DNA of 64,000 nt from Clarkia xantiana subsp. parviflora (GCA_036873135.1 JAPTYO010000009.1:35232756-35296755), one strand, 5' to 3'; positions 45,963 to 59,533 are shown, counted from the first letter of the stretch. The notes: a model not told the origin generated them from the letters alone. Program-made: numbers and translations.

Positions 45963-47024
45963 TCTATATATAATATAATCTCGATAGGTGTTATATAATT
46001 ACGACAAGTAATAAAACACAACAATGACATGTCAAAATGAAGAAATAACATTGGTCCACATCATTTACTTTCTCTCTCGATGACGTTACATTGACATGTG
46101 TGTAGCTCTAATGCCTTTGATTTGCTCCAAAGCTCCATATTGCTTCTCATGATATGTTACATTTTCATTTAATAAAATATCAAATATAGTCCTCTATATT
46201 TGATCAGTTTTCTACTTTGTCCTCAGTGATTTCTTTTTTATTAGTTATTGTTACCCTCCATTTATTTCACATATATAGTTCATCATTTCATTATTAATAT
46301 TTTAGAATTTTCACAAACATAAAATGTTATAATAATATAAACATCATCATTGATTTTTTATATAATATATTTCTTAATTAAACTTATATATAATTTCATT
46401 CAAACTTTACACGATAAATTATATCATTTTTATTAAATAAATTTTTAATTTTAATTTATATCTATATCTATCTATCTATCTATCTATCTATTTATCTATC
46501 TATCTATCCACATCTATATAATTTTTGGTTATCTTTAATAGGTGTTGACAACACATTGATGACATGTACAAATAATCTAATTTGATTGGTCCATTTCATT
46601 CATTCTCTAACTTAGTTGATGTGGCATTATTCACATATATAAATAATCACTTCCAATTTCTCGAAAACGTTATTTTCCCTACAGCAAATGTTACAAAAAG
46701 AGTTTTGATCAACTTATTGCTACTTCTTTCCGTTATATTAATTTCAGCCTAAAAATAAAGATGTTTGAATATATCTAGGCTAAAATTGTAACGTTCTTTA
46801 CACTGCAATATGTATACCAGTTGTAACTTTAAATTGAATGCATAACTGTATACCTTCCACAACAACGACCAGTTGAGCTGCATGTAAATGTATTTCTTCC
46901 GTTTCTGTAAAATTGAAATTTAATTAGGTATTTGTAGAGTAAATTAAAGAACAAATCATATGATATAAGTTAGACGTAAAAATTTGTAGGTACACGCTAT
47001 GAAATTTGTATGTAGTTAAAAGGA

Positions 47025-47261
47025 TTAAACTCTACAGCCATTGTACTGCCAGGCCAATGAAATCGACATCGATATCATCCCACAACTGTAGCGATATGCC
47101 GAGCCACAATCCGAGGCAGCTCTTGAGTCGTCCAATCCTCTGACCGTAGATCCCGTAGCCTTTTTTACTCTTCGAATTGGCACAATCCAATTACGCAAGG
47201 TTCTTCTTTGACTTAGTCCCTGATCCCATTGACAACAACAATTTTTTTTTCCTTCTCTCAT
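47025..47261. other. GC-richer patch inside Helitron 1, possible captured exon
   Basis: Clearly higher in GC than the surrounding kilobases, open on minus for 78 codons, without a domain I know. Helitron 2 has no obvious counterpart. It could be a captured exon fragment. Confidence 0.35.
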
Positions 47262-49110
47262 TCATCTCCTATTTCTCTAGCTATTTCGATTGAGATGTGT
47301 TTTCAATTTCCTGTTGAAGTGATTATTTTCATCCAAATAAATGAATGTAAGATAGGTATCACTCAGTTTTGAATACATACATGTTTCTACCCTTATAAAG
47401 CTGGGTTTAAATAGCATTATAATTCATTATAATGTAATATATATTAATAATTCATAATTCTAAATTAGTGAATCTAAAATTTCCTTTAACATGTAAGTTT
47501 ACTTATATGCTCCTGTCATAATTCTTAAATTTCCATATTTAAAATTTACTTATTTTTGTCAAATAAATTCACTTTATAATTATTATAGCATATATATTAG
47601 GATGGTAATTTATAAATTTTCCTTATCTAACAAAATGTAATTGATTCATATTGTTAAGGGCCGGTTACATAAATTGATTGATATTATTGATAATTACTAG
47701 GATTTATTACCAAATTTCTAACTGAATTTTACGGAAAAGTATAATTTCTAGCCATATTTTTTTGTAACAAATTGTTAGCTAAAATTTTCCTTATGTGCAA
47801 TATGTTAGCTCCGTCAATTTTTCCATTAATTATGGACGAAATATATTTTCTAAAATTACAAAAAGTACCCTAAAGTTCTACTATAATTCTAAAATAACAT
47901 AAAAGTAAATATAATTATCGAATAAATATTTAGAATGATACATATTATACAAAAAAAATATACATAAGTTAAATATATAACCTCCAAAGATTAAAAAAAA
48001 AAATTAAATTTTTTAAGAGTTTACGTATTATAGTTTTTTTTTTTTTTTTGTATTTTTAAGCTAAATTTTTTTCTTTTATATATTTATTAACATGTACTAT
48101 TCGAAAATTTGTTTTTATATAAAACATCATGTCATTATATTATTATAGTAAAATTTTGGAGTGTTTTTAACAATTTTTGAAAGTATTTTCTATCTAAGGT
48201 TTACGTAAAGATTGACCAAGCTAACTTTTAGCATAATATAGAAGGTTCAACTAGCAATTTGTTACATAAAAAAGTCTGGCTAGCAAGCACATTCATATAA
48301 AGTTTAACTAGCAATTTGGTAATTAACATTAATTACTAAAATAAATTATTAAAAGTTGATGGTATTAAATTATACATACTTAAGAATAATTCTGACAGTG
48401 ATATATAAATTAAATAAGAAATATCATTTTTCTATATTATAAGTTGATACCAAATAAACCGTAAATTATAATGGTGTTAACTACTGGATGACTAAAGATT
48501 ATTATTATCATGTGATAACAAAAACTAATTATCAATAAATAAAATTTTATATAAATTATATGCTTAGTTATAAAATTTACTAAGTAATTTCAGAATTAAT
48601 AAAATACATAATAAATTATAAAACTACAGTGAATAAAGCTGATTTTAAAGTTTATTTTGATGACTTATTTTGTGTTGGGCAAATTTAGTTAAATTATAGT
48701 GTTTGCTTGTGTTGTAATGTTATGGCTTAGTAGATAGACACAAACACACCTGAGACATGATGGTGGATATATTCAAACCTCCATATATTATCTTATCCAA
48801 TTTCTCATGGTTAATTTTGTCATTAACGGTAATATATATATACAACGATAATATATTCCCATCGGTTATTAACACCCAGCAGTCTTAGACCATAATTCAC
48901 ATGCCATAACTCTGCATGTTTAATGGAAAAAAAACCCTAATTAAAAGCCAAACGGTAATATAAATAATTCATACATCTACGATAACAAACTCATTATATA
49001 TACAACGCCAACCTTGCAGAAATTACTACTTTTTTATCACGCACTACAATACAAATGTCTTAATTTTTATTTATTTATTTATTCAAAGTCGATCATATAA
49101 TAAAGCGACC

Positions 49111-49507
49111 ATGGTAATTTTGTCAATATTTGATCTTCCAGAGGCAATTCTAGAAGTAATATTACTGTTATTATCAAGACAAGATAATAGAGCGTTCGAC
49201 GCTTTCACTAGCTGGTAAAATACTAGCTCTATTTCAAAACACTACTTACAATCAGATAAACAAATAACAATAACTTTTTATGTTATATGCAGTTGCACAT
49301 ATCTTCTCCAGTTGGCAAACGATCCATACGTGTTGCGAAAAATATATCTTCCAAATCTATATCCACGTTTACCAATGCTAACACCAGATGGTCGAACATT
49401 TTTAAATAAAATGGTTGCACATGAAAAAATGTCTGCTTATATAATGATAGGCACTCACCAATTTTTCATAACTGGAGATAAGTGTTATGAACTATACTGG
49501 ATGAAAT
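49111..49507 (+). pseudogene. Captured two-exon F-box-like gene fragment
   Basis: Exon 1 49111-49214, intron 49215-49292 (GTAAAATAC...TTATATGCAG), exon 2 49293-49507. The junction keeps one frame, giving about 107 codons. The start (IFDLPEAILEVILLLLSRQD) has the pattern of an F-box, and LANDPYVLRKIYLPNLYP follows as in the At2g35280-like F-box group; the assignment is by motif memory only. After the stop, traces of the same gene (GPLHLDGIYVPEEYN, then CCVRCA) continue to about 49800 with stops, so the fragment was longer when captured. A decayed copy sits in Helitron 2. Confidence 0.6.
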
Positions 49508-50565
49508 GAGTAATAAAGAAATTAAGAAATCATCAAACAACTTATAATTGTTCATTCGCATGGATATCAATAGAGGATCATGATCGAATAGGAGAAAAAC
49601 TATTTAAGGGGTTAATGAAAAATAAGAATTGACAAAAAAATACTAAAAAACTGTCGACGACACTTCAAGCAAATGGTCGGGCCACTTCATCTCGACGGAA
49701 TATATGTTCCAGAAGAATACAATCTCAATATATCACCACAAACACTACAAACAACAAATCATCATGGAGTCTTTATGTGTTGCGTACGATGTGCAATAAA
49801 AATATAAATGTATAAGTTAAAATATTCCATCCCTTAAATATGTATTACAACTTCATTAATTACCTTCAATAACACCACCACATTCTGTTTTAATTTATTG
49901 ATATTTAAATACTTCGATACCAATTTGAACAATATCTATCATATCAACTTATTTCACTAGACATTATATGAAATCCTCATGGACCATTATGAAAGCTGTG
50001 TAAGATATAAATAAGGGACAAAAACACATGTCCCAACCAATAAGTTAGTCTAATTTATAATAATCCATTAGTATCAATCAAATACATATGCTAATAGTAT
50101 CCACCGTTTTTAACTTAGAGATTAAATAACTATTTTTCCACTTAAATAAACAATTATACTTAGTATTATTACCTGAAGACTAATTAAAGTTTCAATTAAA
50201 ACTCCAAATAATTAATAATTAACAAATATATAAGATACTTCAATTAAAAATTATAAATAACAGTAAAATTTAATAATTTAATAAGTAATTTTTAAGAAAA
50301 TGGTTTATAATGACAACAAGAAAAACTATAATATCATATGCATAAATTTTTTACTTAAAAAATAAAACCACAATTCACACACTCTATGATGTTCGATAAA
50401 GATAAAACTATACATATAAATTAAAAATACTTTAAATGTAGTGTTTCACTAAACTTGAATAAACAATTTCAAATAAAAAAACCAATCAATTAAATTATCA
50501 ATAATAAAATTCAATTTTGCACTATCTGAAATACATACCGCGCAACGCGCGGGTACACCAACTAG

Positions 50566-50654
50566 TTATAACATAATCGTAAACTATTATAAAAAAATAT
50601 CAAATCCCGCGCATTGCGCAGAACAAATACCTAGTATAATAATAATAATAATAA
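50566..50654 (+). repeat. Second Helitron-type 3' end and AAT repeat
   Basis: CCCGCGCATTGCGCAG hairpin and CTAG (50631-50634) followed by T, only 69 bp beyond the first CTAG. An (AAT)n run follows and is interrupted by element E. The same pair of ends occurs at 59503-59600. Confidence 0.75.
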
Positions 50655-51051
50655 TGTTATGAAAGTAGAGAGTAATAGAATAGAGGAATTTGAGGATGTC
50701 TTATTATCACACATAAGGAGCCCTTATATAGGAATTACATATACTTGTGGATGAAGTAAATTTAATACTAGGAAAGTCTAAACAAGGAAGATGGTATATA
50801 CACATAATATTGAACATCCACTAAATATGTTCATAACACTCCCCCTTGGATGTTCATAAGGGAATTGTGCCTCGTTAAAACCTTACTAGAAAAAACCCAT
50901 TGGGATAAAAATCTAGTGAAGGAAAAAGAGTACACAATTATGGATCCCTTTTTGTAAGCTGCCTCGTTAAAAACCTTACCAGGAAAACCCGATGGGATAA
51001 AACCTTGGTTAAGGGAAAAAGAGTGCAGCGGTGTAGATTCTCCCCCTGATG

Positions 51052-51324
51052 TTAACATCGCGTAGTTTCATTAAGTCGACGCAATCCAATCATATTCGCC
51101 AATATTCCAGATGTCGCAGTCGATAAAGCCTCCTTAAAAAAGATCCACTTGATAGTCATATGAACAAATTCATTGGATGAAGAATAACTTGAGGCGAATG
51201 TGTTTTGTACGTCTCCTTTGATATAACAATCTTCAACTCGAGCTATATAACCTGCATTATCTTCATATATACAAAATAATGGTACAATATATTTATTATC
51301 CAACATTCTTGGAAAAAATTTCAT
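51052..51324 (-). pseudogene. Copia RNase H C-terminal remnant in element E
   Basis: LFCIYEDNAGYIARVEDCYIKGD followed by a helical tail ending in NMIGLRRLNE matches the RNase H end of copia polyproteins (ILYEDNAAC-type motif and a terminal GMRRL). Upstream RT is not recognisable. Downstream, 50831-51058 is non-coding copia tail. Confidence 0.75.
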
Positions 51325-53179
51325 GCTAGCATTTTCAATCTTTCTAGGATTTTCACTTTAATTTTGCTATCAAATTAGCCACCCAAAAAGGTTATAAATA
51401 ATTCATATGTGGGATGCATTTAAAACTTTTTATGTACTGCCAACGTAATAATATATTTGGAGGTGATTTTTCCACTAAATGATCCATATAATAAATGCCA
51501 GGATTTCGCATATAACATTTGTACAACAAGTTGTGCGTATATATCTTACGACACAATTTATTTATGCGGGAAATAATTTGTATCCACTGGCTTCCACCTT
51601 ATGCATTTTTCATGTTAATACTTGCGTCTTTTCAAACTTTGGCCAATCATAATACTTGTTTAACATATTGAGCTCAAGATCCTCGACTCCTCGTCTTGTT
51701 TTAAGATTTCAATCATGAATAATACTCAAAAATGTTGTCGACAACTTTATATTTTACGGTTCCATCACTTCCCGTTAATGACATAACTCATTGAGATCTC
51801 TTTATTACAATTTCAGGTACCTGAACCACTTATGGGGTTTCATATTTAGTTATGTCTCTTTTCCTTTTTGGGAAATCGCCTCCGTAATAAGACAATATTT
51901 ATCTATTTTCTTTTCGTGCTCCATTCTTGTTAAAAATATTTGGAACCAATATAACACAATTCATGCGTGAATTATTTTTCATTATAATTTGTCCTAGCGG
52001 GACATTTCAAATTGGAGCATTTGCAGCCGGTAATTAACTTATGACTTTTTGGGTCTCATAAAGTTACTTAATAGGCAGTATGTGAAAATGGTTATCTCTT
52101 TGAACTTCAGGTTCATATTATCATTGTGCGAGGATCTAAATGAGATAATAACAATTTTTGTTCAGTCAATCTATTTTCTGCCAGCTGCTTCTTTTCTCCC
52201 CCTAATGTTGGGAAAATTTGTTCATCAATAATAATCAGCAACTCTTGCTTTAATATATATCAGTCATTATTCCCAAATAATTGATCTAGACAACATATTT
52301 TTCCCAACATTCTAGACCCATATTTGTGCATTGCGGTGGAGCAGTTCATATATATATATCGCACATCATAAAATTCATATATGGGAAATTTGTCTATTGA
52401 CCAAAAGTTGGTTGTAATGGGAGAACTGTGATTTAACATTTTTTTGGTGCGCAATTATATTGCTGCTTTCATAATAGCATGCATTTGTACACAATTTTCT
52501 CTCATTGATAGCATGTTAACTATATAACCGGAGGTTTGTTATAACATTCATGCTAAACTGCAAATATTGACAATGAATTGTCTAATTCTTATAATAATTA
52601 TCAACTTCCAATATCATCATCATTCTTTATTGCATAATCTGGAAATTTTGCTATTGCAAATTCGTGATAATTAAATGCACATGCGACCATATTGTAGATG
52701 CATCTTTTAAAATAATATGGTGGTCCACATGGCAGTGAACGAGCTCATATTCACCTTTTATAATTTCCACAAACAAGGGGATTTTATCCCGAACTTAGTT
52801 GATGATGATCACATAATGAATTTTCCTTTGAGAGCAGTTATCATAATAATTTATGGAGAATCTTCAGGTTCTTCCAAATAATGTGTTGCGCATCTTAAGT
52901 GATCCGGAATGGTCTGTAACCGGTCACGCCAAATATTATATTATATGGGTAAAACTTCTGGTTTACCTCAATGCATCAGTAAACTTCAGGTTTAACTGAT
53001 ATGTATATCTTTCGTATTTCCGTAGGAGATATGTCATGTATCTCTTGTAACATAATCCGCATATTGTTATTTTATTCATCGTCATCATAATGATGATTGC
53101 GGAGTAATCAATTCTTTATAATAATATATACTGTATATGTAAGATATAAATAACAATAATAAAAAATGTAAAGAAATAA

Positions 53180-53660
53180 ATAAATAACTTCGTATAAATG
53201 CTCAATTTCATGATCTTTGGGATCACTTATAGCTCAATATATTAGGATCCTTATTTGTAACTCAAAATCTTTAATGATCTTTTGTTTATATCGCAAAACC
53301 TCTTAGTATATTCACATCTCATTTTCATGATCCCAGATCATTCATAAAAATAATTCAGGATCTTCAGGGATCTTCAATCTCGTTAATTCATAGTCCCATA
53401 TATTTAGGATCTCCAGGATCCTTTATTCATTTCCAGATCTTCTAGGATCTTCATGATCATTTATTCATAATTCACGATCTCTTAGAATCTTCAGGATTCT
53501 TTATGTATAACTCATGTTTTACATGATTCACTTTTCATACTTGAAGATCTTTACTTCATTAAATCATTTTTCATACATTATAGGATCTTCTGGATCCTAA
53601 ATGTAGTAATTTTTGAGGTTTTGAATAACTCTTGATCTTATGGATCATTTTATAATAAAA
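53180..53660. repeat. Degenerate GATC-rich repeats in element E
   Basis: Diverged units of about 50 bp built on AGGATCTTCAGGATC and TTTATTCATAATTCA; more than a dozen GATC words in under 500 bp. Confidence 0.7.
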
Positions 53661-54199
53661 TTCAATAAACATAAAAATATATGTATATAATAAATATAAT
53701 GCAGTGCAATAAATAAAAAGTAACTGTAAATGCAGTGCAAGAAATATAAATATAAATATAACTGTAAATGCGAAATTTGTAAATGCGGAATTTAAAAATA
53801 AATATGAATATTCATAATCATGATCTTGATTATTATGATCATAATGTCGGATCTTCGGGATACGATATTAGTATAGAATGCAATTTTCTTTATCGCAATA
53901 TCCCAGTATCAAATAATATTTGCTATTGAGGCCAAACTTTGCCTAATTTCATTGCGCTTCATAAACTTATCAATTTCCGCGCTGCATAATATCACTAATT
54001 TTCTGCAAGCGTCACTGCGCATATCAAATTATCATTCTTCCAAATCAATTGGACTTTGTATTCTTTTCATGCATTCTTTATTTGTAAGATATTTCATCGT
54101 TATTTATTGATCTCACGATGATGCTACATATTTCATCTATTTCAAAATCACAATTAAGTTTGTCCATAACCATGGTAATAATAGATAATTTACACTCTT

Positions 54200-54425
54200 T
54201 AAGAGTCATTATTCTCATTTAATCATAAACTTCAACACTCACTTCAGGGAGTGGAATATGATATAAATCATAAAGTGCAATATTCACTCACTTCAGGGAA
54301 TGAATTATTTCATCATTATATTATAAGCTACAACACTCGCTTCTGGGAGTGGAGTATATCGGCGTTATAATTATGAATTGCAACGCTCACTTCAGGAAGC
54401 TAAGCATATCTAGTGAATGACGCGT
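54200..54425. repeat. ~60-bp tandem units in element E
   Basis: About four diverged units containing CAACACTCACTTCAGGGAGTGGA, a short hairpin word, separated by AT-rich spacers. Confidence 0.7.
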
Positions 54426-55312
54426 ATAATTTTGTACATCAATTATATGTGTATAAATATTTAAATTCCAAAATTATTTTGATTTTTTGCATGATATTTT
54501 GTATTGTAAAAACGCCGTCAATATTTGACATATTTTTATATAATGTCTTATTCCATAAATCGAGTCGGCGAGATGTGATATACTGCTAACATATTGATTA
54601 GTATATGAAATATAAATAACCAATGGAATCTTAATAAATCAAATCATCAGTAAAAATAATAATATAATAGTAATAATAATAATCAGATCATTCCCAACAA
54701 AGCAAACCTCATAGTGACAGCACATATCGTTCTGGGGATTGATGGCTAATGTTTCATCTTCGCTCAACACCAAATCCTAATGGGAACGGACGGCTACATA
54801 AGAGAAATAAATATAATTAAATTTTTGATGAACAAGGGAGAACAATTGAATCAATTTTGGATAAGGATTGGAATTGTGGTTGATGAAAGAGGTGGTGGAA
54901 TTCTTCTTCCGGCTCAGGAAAACAGAACCGCAGAAGCAGCAGTACACCACATGTGCAGAAGGAAAGCTCCGACAGCGAAACCACGATGGAGTCGCAGGTT
55001 AAAAAAACACAAAGCTTCTGAACAAGGCGATAGTCATGTGTGGCTTATTGCTGCGAACATACAAACGTATTAATAAATAATTAAGAGGTATGTAAAAATA
55101 ATATCTGAGTCAAATCGTGCTGATAACGTGTTATGAAAGTAGAGAGTAATAGAATAGAGGAATTTGAGGATGTCTTATTATCACACATAAGGAGCCCTTA
55201 TATAGGGATTACATATACTTGTGGATGAAGTAAATTTAATACTAGGAAAGTCTAAACAAGGAAGATGGTATATACACATAATATTGAACATCCACTAAAT
55301 ATATTCATAACA

Positions 55313-55430
55313 AATAATAATATTAATAATAATAACACTAACTTAGATGACATCTCTCATAAAAATTCTACAATTTTGCCATGTCATCACTAAATATTTT
55401 GATTGGTTAGTAAATTATACGTCAGCTTGA
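55313..55430. repeat. Right flank repeat, copy 1
   Basis: AACACTAACTTAGATGACATCTCTC and the following 90 bp match 59626-59720. It continues the sequence left of element E, so E split this copy. A third, weaker copy is at about 59800-59885. Confidence 0.85.
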
Positions 55431-55627
55431 ACACAGTTTGGTCGATCTCATCCAAGCTTAAGTCTCAGTTAATGACTTCTAATCAACTAAAAATGAATAA
55501 GTAACACAAATCGAATCATAAATCAAGCCAACAGATTTGCAAGCGGACACCGCCACTCTCCCAAAGAAGAGGTGAAAAGACAAAGATGAATTGAACTGAG
55601 ATGACAAAGTGAATATAAGGATGAATT

Positions 55628-55970
55628 GAATCGTTCATGAGTGAGGATTGCAGAAAACATCAGTTATATAACACATTAATGAATACATGAACCCAGTTAA
55701 ATGCATTTTTATTTGATTGCTTCGATCCTGCAACTCAGCTCCTCGAAAATTGGGTTTAGGGTTGAATCCCTTCCTTGTTGATGAAATTCGTCCCTTGAGG
55801 TTTTTACTGCGAATTGAATCGTTCATGAGTGAGGCTTACAGAAAACGCTTAGGGAATACATGAACCTAATTAAATGCATTCCTACCTGATTGCTTCGATC
55901 CTGCAAATCGGCTCCTCGGAATTTGGGTTTAGGGTTGAATCCCTTCCTTGTTGATGAACCTGGAGTAATT
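55628..55970. repeat. Tandem duplication of ~185 bp
   Basis: Two copies starting TGAATCGTTCATGAGTGAGG (about 55627 and 55814), each with GATTGCTTCGATCCTGCAA and TGGGTTTAGGGTTGAATCCC. The surrounding 55431-56270 is less AT-rich and may be unique or gene-derived sequence. Confidence 0.85.
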
Positions 55971-56278
55971 ACATCTGCAGATTGCGTACCTGGAAGTGTC
56001 GATTGTAATTCCACAGAACCACAACTAGACCTGGAATAATTGCACAGCCGCTGTATCTAATTCATTCCCTGTACTGAGAACCCACAACTCCAGTATCGAT
56101 TGCTGCATCGAATCAACCCACAGCAGAAAAAAAATCCATCATCTACACGGTTCTCCTGCAGCAGAAAAAATCCAATAGCTGCTCAACTCCTGCATCGAAG
56201 GAGTAAATTAGAAAATCCCTAGTTCCTGGTTGAATATGGGTTCCTCACTGTACCTAAATTTATATATATATATATAGA

Positions 56279-56404
56279 TGAACGAGAAAATCATAATGAT
56301 CATTAAATTTGACGCATATGGTCTCTATAATAATATATGAATTATCATAAATTAAAAACAATACATACAACATAGCATAAAATACAAAATAAATCATCTA
56401 CATA
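56279..56404. repeat. Left flank repeat, copy 2
   Basis: Near-identical to 45831-45962 with a few small indels; precedes Helitron 2. Confidence 0.9.
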
Positions 56405-59400
56405 ATCTATCTATCTATATATAATATAATTCTAAAAGAAGTTACAATATCATTACAAGTAAGCTTTTTGAACAACTTTATCTTTCATATTTGTCAAAAT
56501 AACTATATTTCATTGGTCCACCTCAATCTTTTGATAAGTTACATGAATGTTATAATAATCACTCTTCCACATGGAGCTCTAATATGAAGGCAACACTCCT
56601 CATTCACTCTTATTATCCGTTTTGTTAACAAATATATCAAATTAAGCATTATATCCTAATATAAAAAACTCAAAATTTGCACCCCTATAAAGTTACAATC
56701 TTTACATCCTAACATAAAAAAAAACTCAAATTTTGCATCCCTATAAAAGTTACAATCGCAAAATTAGTTTCAATTGCACTTTTTTTTGGGAGAACATGAG
56801 ATTTTTTTATAATAAAAATGAAACATAAGACACTATTATATATAGATAGTTAGAATATTATATATAGAATACTAATAAAATGATTATTTTAAACCTATAT
56901 AACATAATATAATAAAATAAAATAAAATAAATATGTAATTACATAAGTATAATTTATTTTTCCAAATTTTAATACATAATAAAAAAACACACGAACAAGA
57001 TGATTAAATCTATAAAAAATAATAATAGATATAATATCATTTTGAACCTCAATATATACAAATGATACAATATATTGGTCCATATCATTAGTCTCTCCTA
57101 CTAATTATGTTGAATTGAACATGTAAATAACTCTTTAATTTTAGATGGCCCGCAAATATATGATCAATTTATTTTTCTCAAAAGTTTGAAATAAAAAACA
57201 CCTTCTACATTATTATTTTTAGCTAATCAAATTGTCTACAATCAACAACACCACGGAATCAAATGAACAATAAATATAATTAACATCAACTTTATACATT
57301 TATTTTTTAAAAAAAATACATAATTCAATATACAACTAATTGTTTGCTTTATATATATTAATAAGAAAATTAAAATATTTCAAACCACACAATAAACCTG
57401 GTGAAAAAAAAAATCAAATTTGACTATGCTAAAAAGATTGGTAGTAGCAATATAATAATTATATAATTAAAATCGTTTCATAATAAATATTAGAATAGAA
57501 ATAATCCAAAATTTTTATAAAGGAAACACATTATTATAACATTTTTTATAATAAAAAATAATAGATTTTTAAATAAATATCAAACATGCACCCAATAAAT
57601 CTCTTTTATTTAGAACATACGAATAGTATAGCACAACATATAAGTAACCGAGATAAAAAGAGCAAACGTCAGTGTGGAAGAGATCGACATAGTAGCACGT
57701 CATAGGTATAAATCGTCATCAAAGTCATCACTATATTCAGTCGTTCCTCGCAAAGAATGTCGAATTCCCTCATCATCACACAATCTCAGTGCATACTTCT
57801 ACCTCCTCTCACTTATCATTTTTCTTTTAGTCTCCATTTTGTGGTCTTATATATGGTGGCAAAAACTTTACCGTATACATTATTGCATTCAAAATAAATT
57901 ATCATAGTGGAAAAAAATGAATCCTCATAAATGACAAAAAAATCTCTCATAAGTTACATTCCATTTCTAATCTCGCGTTTACTCATGTAAATATTCTCGC
58001 ATTCATGTCATGATATTTTCCTATAGAAACCTTCATCTCTTATATACTTTCCATTTATACATATATCTACCATTCAATGTTAAGTTATATTTTTATTTTA
58101 CAAAATCCAACGTCATCTTCTTCCATAACTGTCTACCATTTTTCCATTTATTTTTTCATCAAACATTTGAGTGAATATAATCATCTTTTACTATCATGTA
58201 TAATATTTTTAAGATACACTAGAATGGTGATATCGTAAATCATTAATTGCTTCTTGCATATCTCAAATTGGAAAGTTTACTAATTTAACAATTAAAATTT
58301 ATTAGTTTTTTTTTTTTTTTTTTTAAAAAAGATAAACCTGTTTTTTTTTAATGGAAAAAAATAAGTAAACAAACTATGATATATTTTTCCTAATAAAAGT
58401 AAAACACAAAATATTATATTTTTTTTTATTTAAGAAAAATTATTCTTAATATTTAAGATTTTGTCTAATATTTTTCAATATTTTTATTTTTCTATATAAA
58501 CAAATTAAAAACCATATTTATGATTTTTTAAATAAAAATAATTATGGATACTTTTTCTATTTATTTAAAAAAAACAATATAATTTAAGGGTAAAGTTGAA
58601 TTAATCATAAGAAATCAATGTAAGGCTTATGAACAGAACTTCATACTAGAAAATATATTTCTATCAAATCATGCAAGGTCCATTCATGCCTCTTGCCGAA
58701 TGATTTACACGAGTACACTCATACACTTTTTTTTATCCTTTATTTTCTGCTTATGATGACGTGTAAATTGAATATTATAGAACAATATTCATTAACAAAT
58801 ATATGTTGGTCACGAATCGGGTCACATATCTTATATTTTTATAGATACACAAAGACTTCGTTACTATTTAGCATTCATTCATCGAACTCATACATCATTC
58901 GGTCTTCGAGAATACTTTCAAATAAACAGATGTGTCACATGTGTTTGAGATAGTTACTGTATCATAATATGATAAATTTTGAAGCAACTATATCTATACC
59001 TACAACAATTTAACATCTACAAGTTAGTTTAACTCAGTCACAGTATAAAGCCACCATAGAAGAGTGACAATATTCATTCTTCTACACGAAATAAATAATC
59101 ATATCATTTTTAGAAAAACAAGATAACGTAGCTTCCAGTAGTTTGTAAAATACTTCATTGATTTTAGATATTGTCCAACATAAAATAAAAAATAAAAATC
59201 TAATTATATTATATACAGATACACCTATCTTCTAAAACTAACGAATTTGTAAAAAATTCATAGAAATATATATTTCCCATATTTATATTTGCTCTCACTA
59301 ATGTTGATATCTAATGATGATCGAACATTTAGAAAAAAAAATGATGGTTGTAAATGAGAACATGTGTGCTTATATAACGATACTTATGTTTCACATAACG

Positions 59401-59533
59401 AGATAACTATGAATGTATAAATATATATAAATAAATATAAATATATATATATATAAGATTTGAAAATTAACAATATAATGATAATTTTATAATATAAATT
59501 ATTAACCGCGCAAGGCGCGGGTGAACTAACTAG
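56405..59533 (+). mobile_element. Non-autonomous Helitron 2 (decayed relative of Helitron 1)
   Basis: 5' end TCTATCTATCTATATATAAT preceded by A. The 3' hairpin CCGCGCAAGGCGCGG lies 12 nt before CTAG; the base after CTAG is A, not T. A second end (GCGCATTGTGCAG ... CTAG at 59597-59600, followed by T) lies 67 bp on. Between them is AT-rich DNA with no coding gene, including open frames at 57674-57907 and 58693-58953 that I cannot assign. A decayed F-box-like fragment is at 59125-59400. Confidence 0.7.
59125..59400 (+). pseudogene. Decayed copy of the captured F-box-like fragment
   Basis: AACAAGATAACGTAGCTTCC, the GTAAAATAC donor, a T/A-rich gap to an ATATACAG acceptor, then TATCTTCTAAAACTAACGAA and GATGATCGAACATTTAGAAA line up with 49165-49450. 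Many stops. The intron is retained, so the capture was from genomic DNA. Confidence 0.6.

Larger units (their letters stand above)
45963..50565 (+). mobile_element. Non-autonomous Helitron 1 with captured F-box-like gene fragment
   Basis: 5' end TCTATATATAATATAAT preceded by A. The 3' end is a hairpin, CCGCGCAACGCGCGG, 12 nt before CTAG, followed by T, which fits Helitron insertion between A and T. No Rep/helicase gene is seen. Contents: AT-rich sequence, a (TATC)n tract at about 46450-46510, a GC-richer patch at about 47030-47250, and a gene fragment at 49111-49507. Confidence 0.75.
50655..55312 (-). mobile_element. Young, gutted copia element E
   Basis: LTRs of 184 bp at 50655-50838 (3') and 55129-55312 (5') differ at two positions only and are flanked by AATAA on both sides. 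PPT AAGGGGGAG (minus) adjoins the 3' LTR; the 5' LTR is followed on minus by CGTTATCAGCACGA, a copia-type primer site. The interior keeps only an RNase H tail (51052-51324); the rest is AT-rich and repeat-filled. Such an element must have been moved by proteins from another copy. Confidence 0.9.

Noticed and set aside
54780..55073. 97-codon plus-strand frame with basic C-terminus in element E
   Set aside because: Lies in the leader of minus-strand element E, has no domain, and is probably chance.
57674..57907. 77-codon frame with a hydrophobic segment in Helitron 2
   Set aside because: No homologue recognised, no partner in Helitron 1. Not enough to call a gene.
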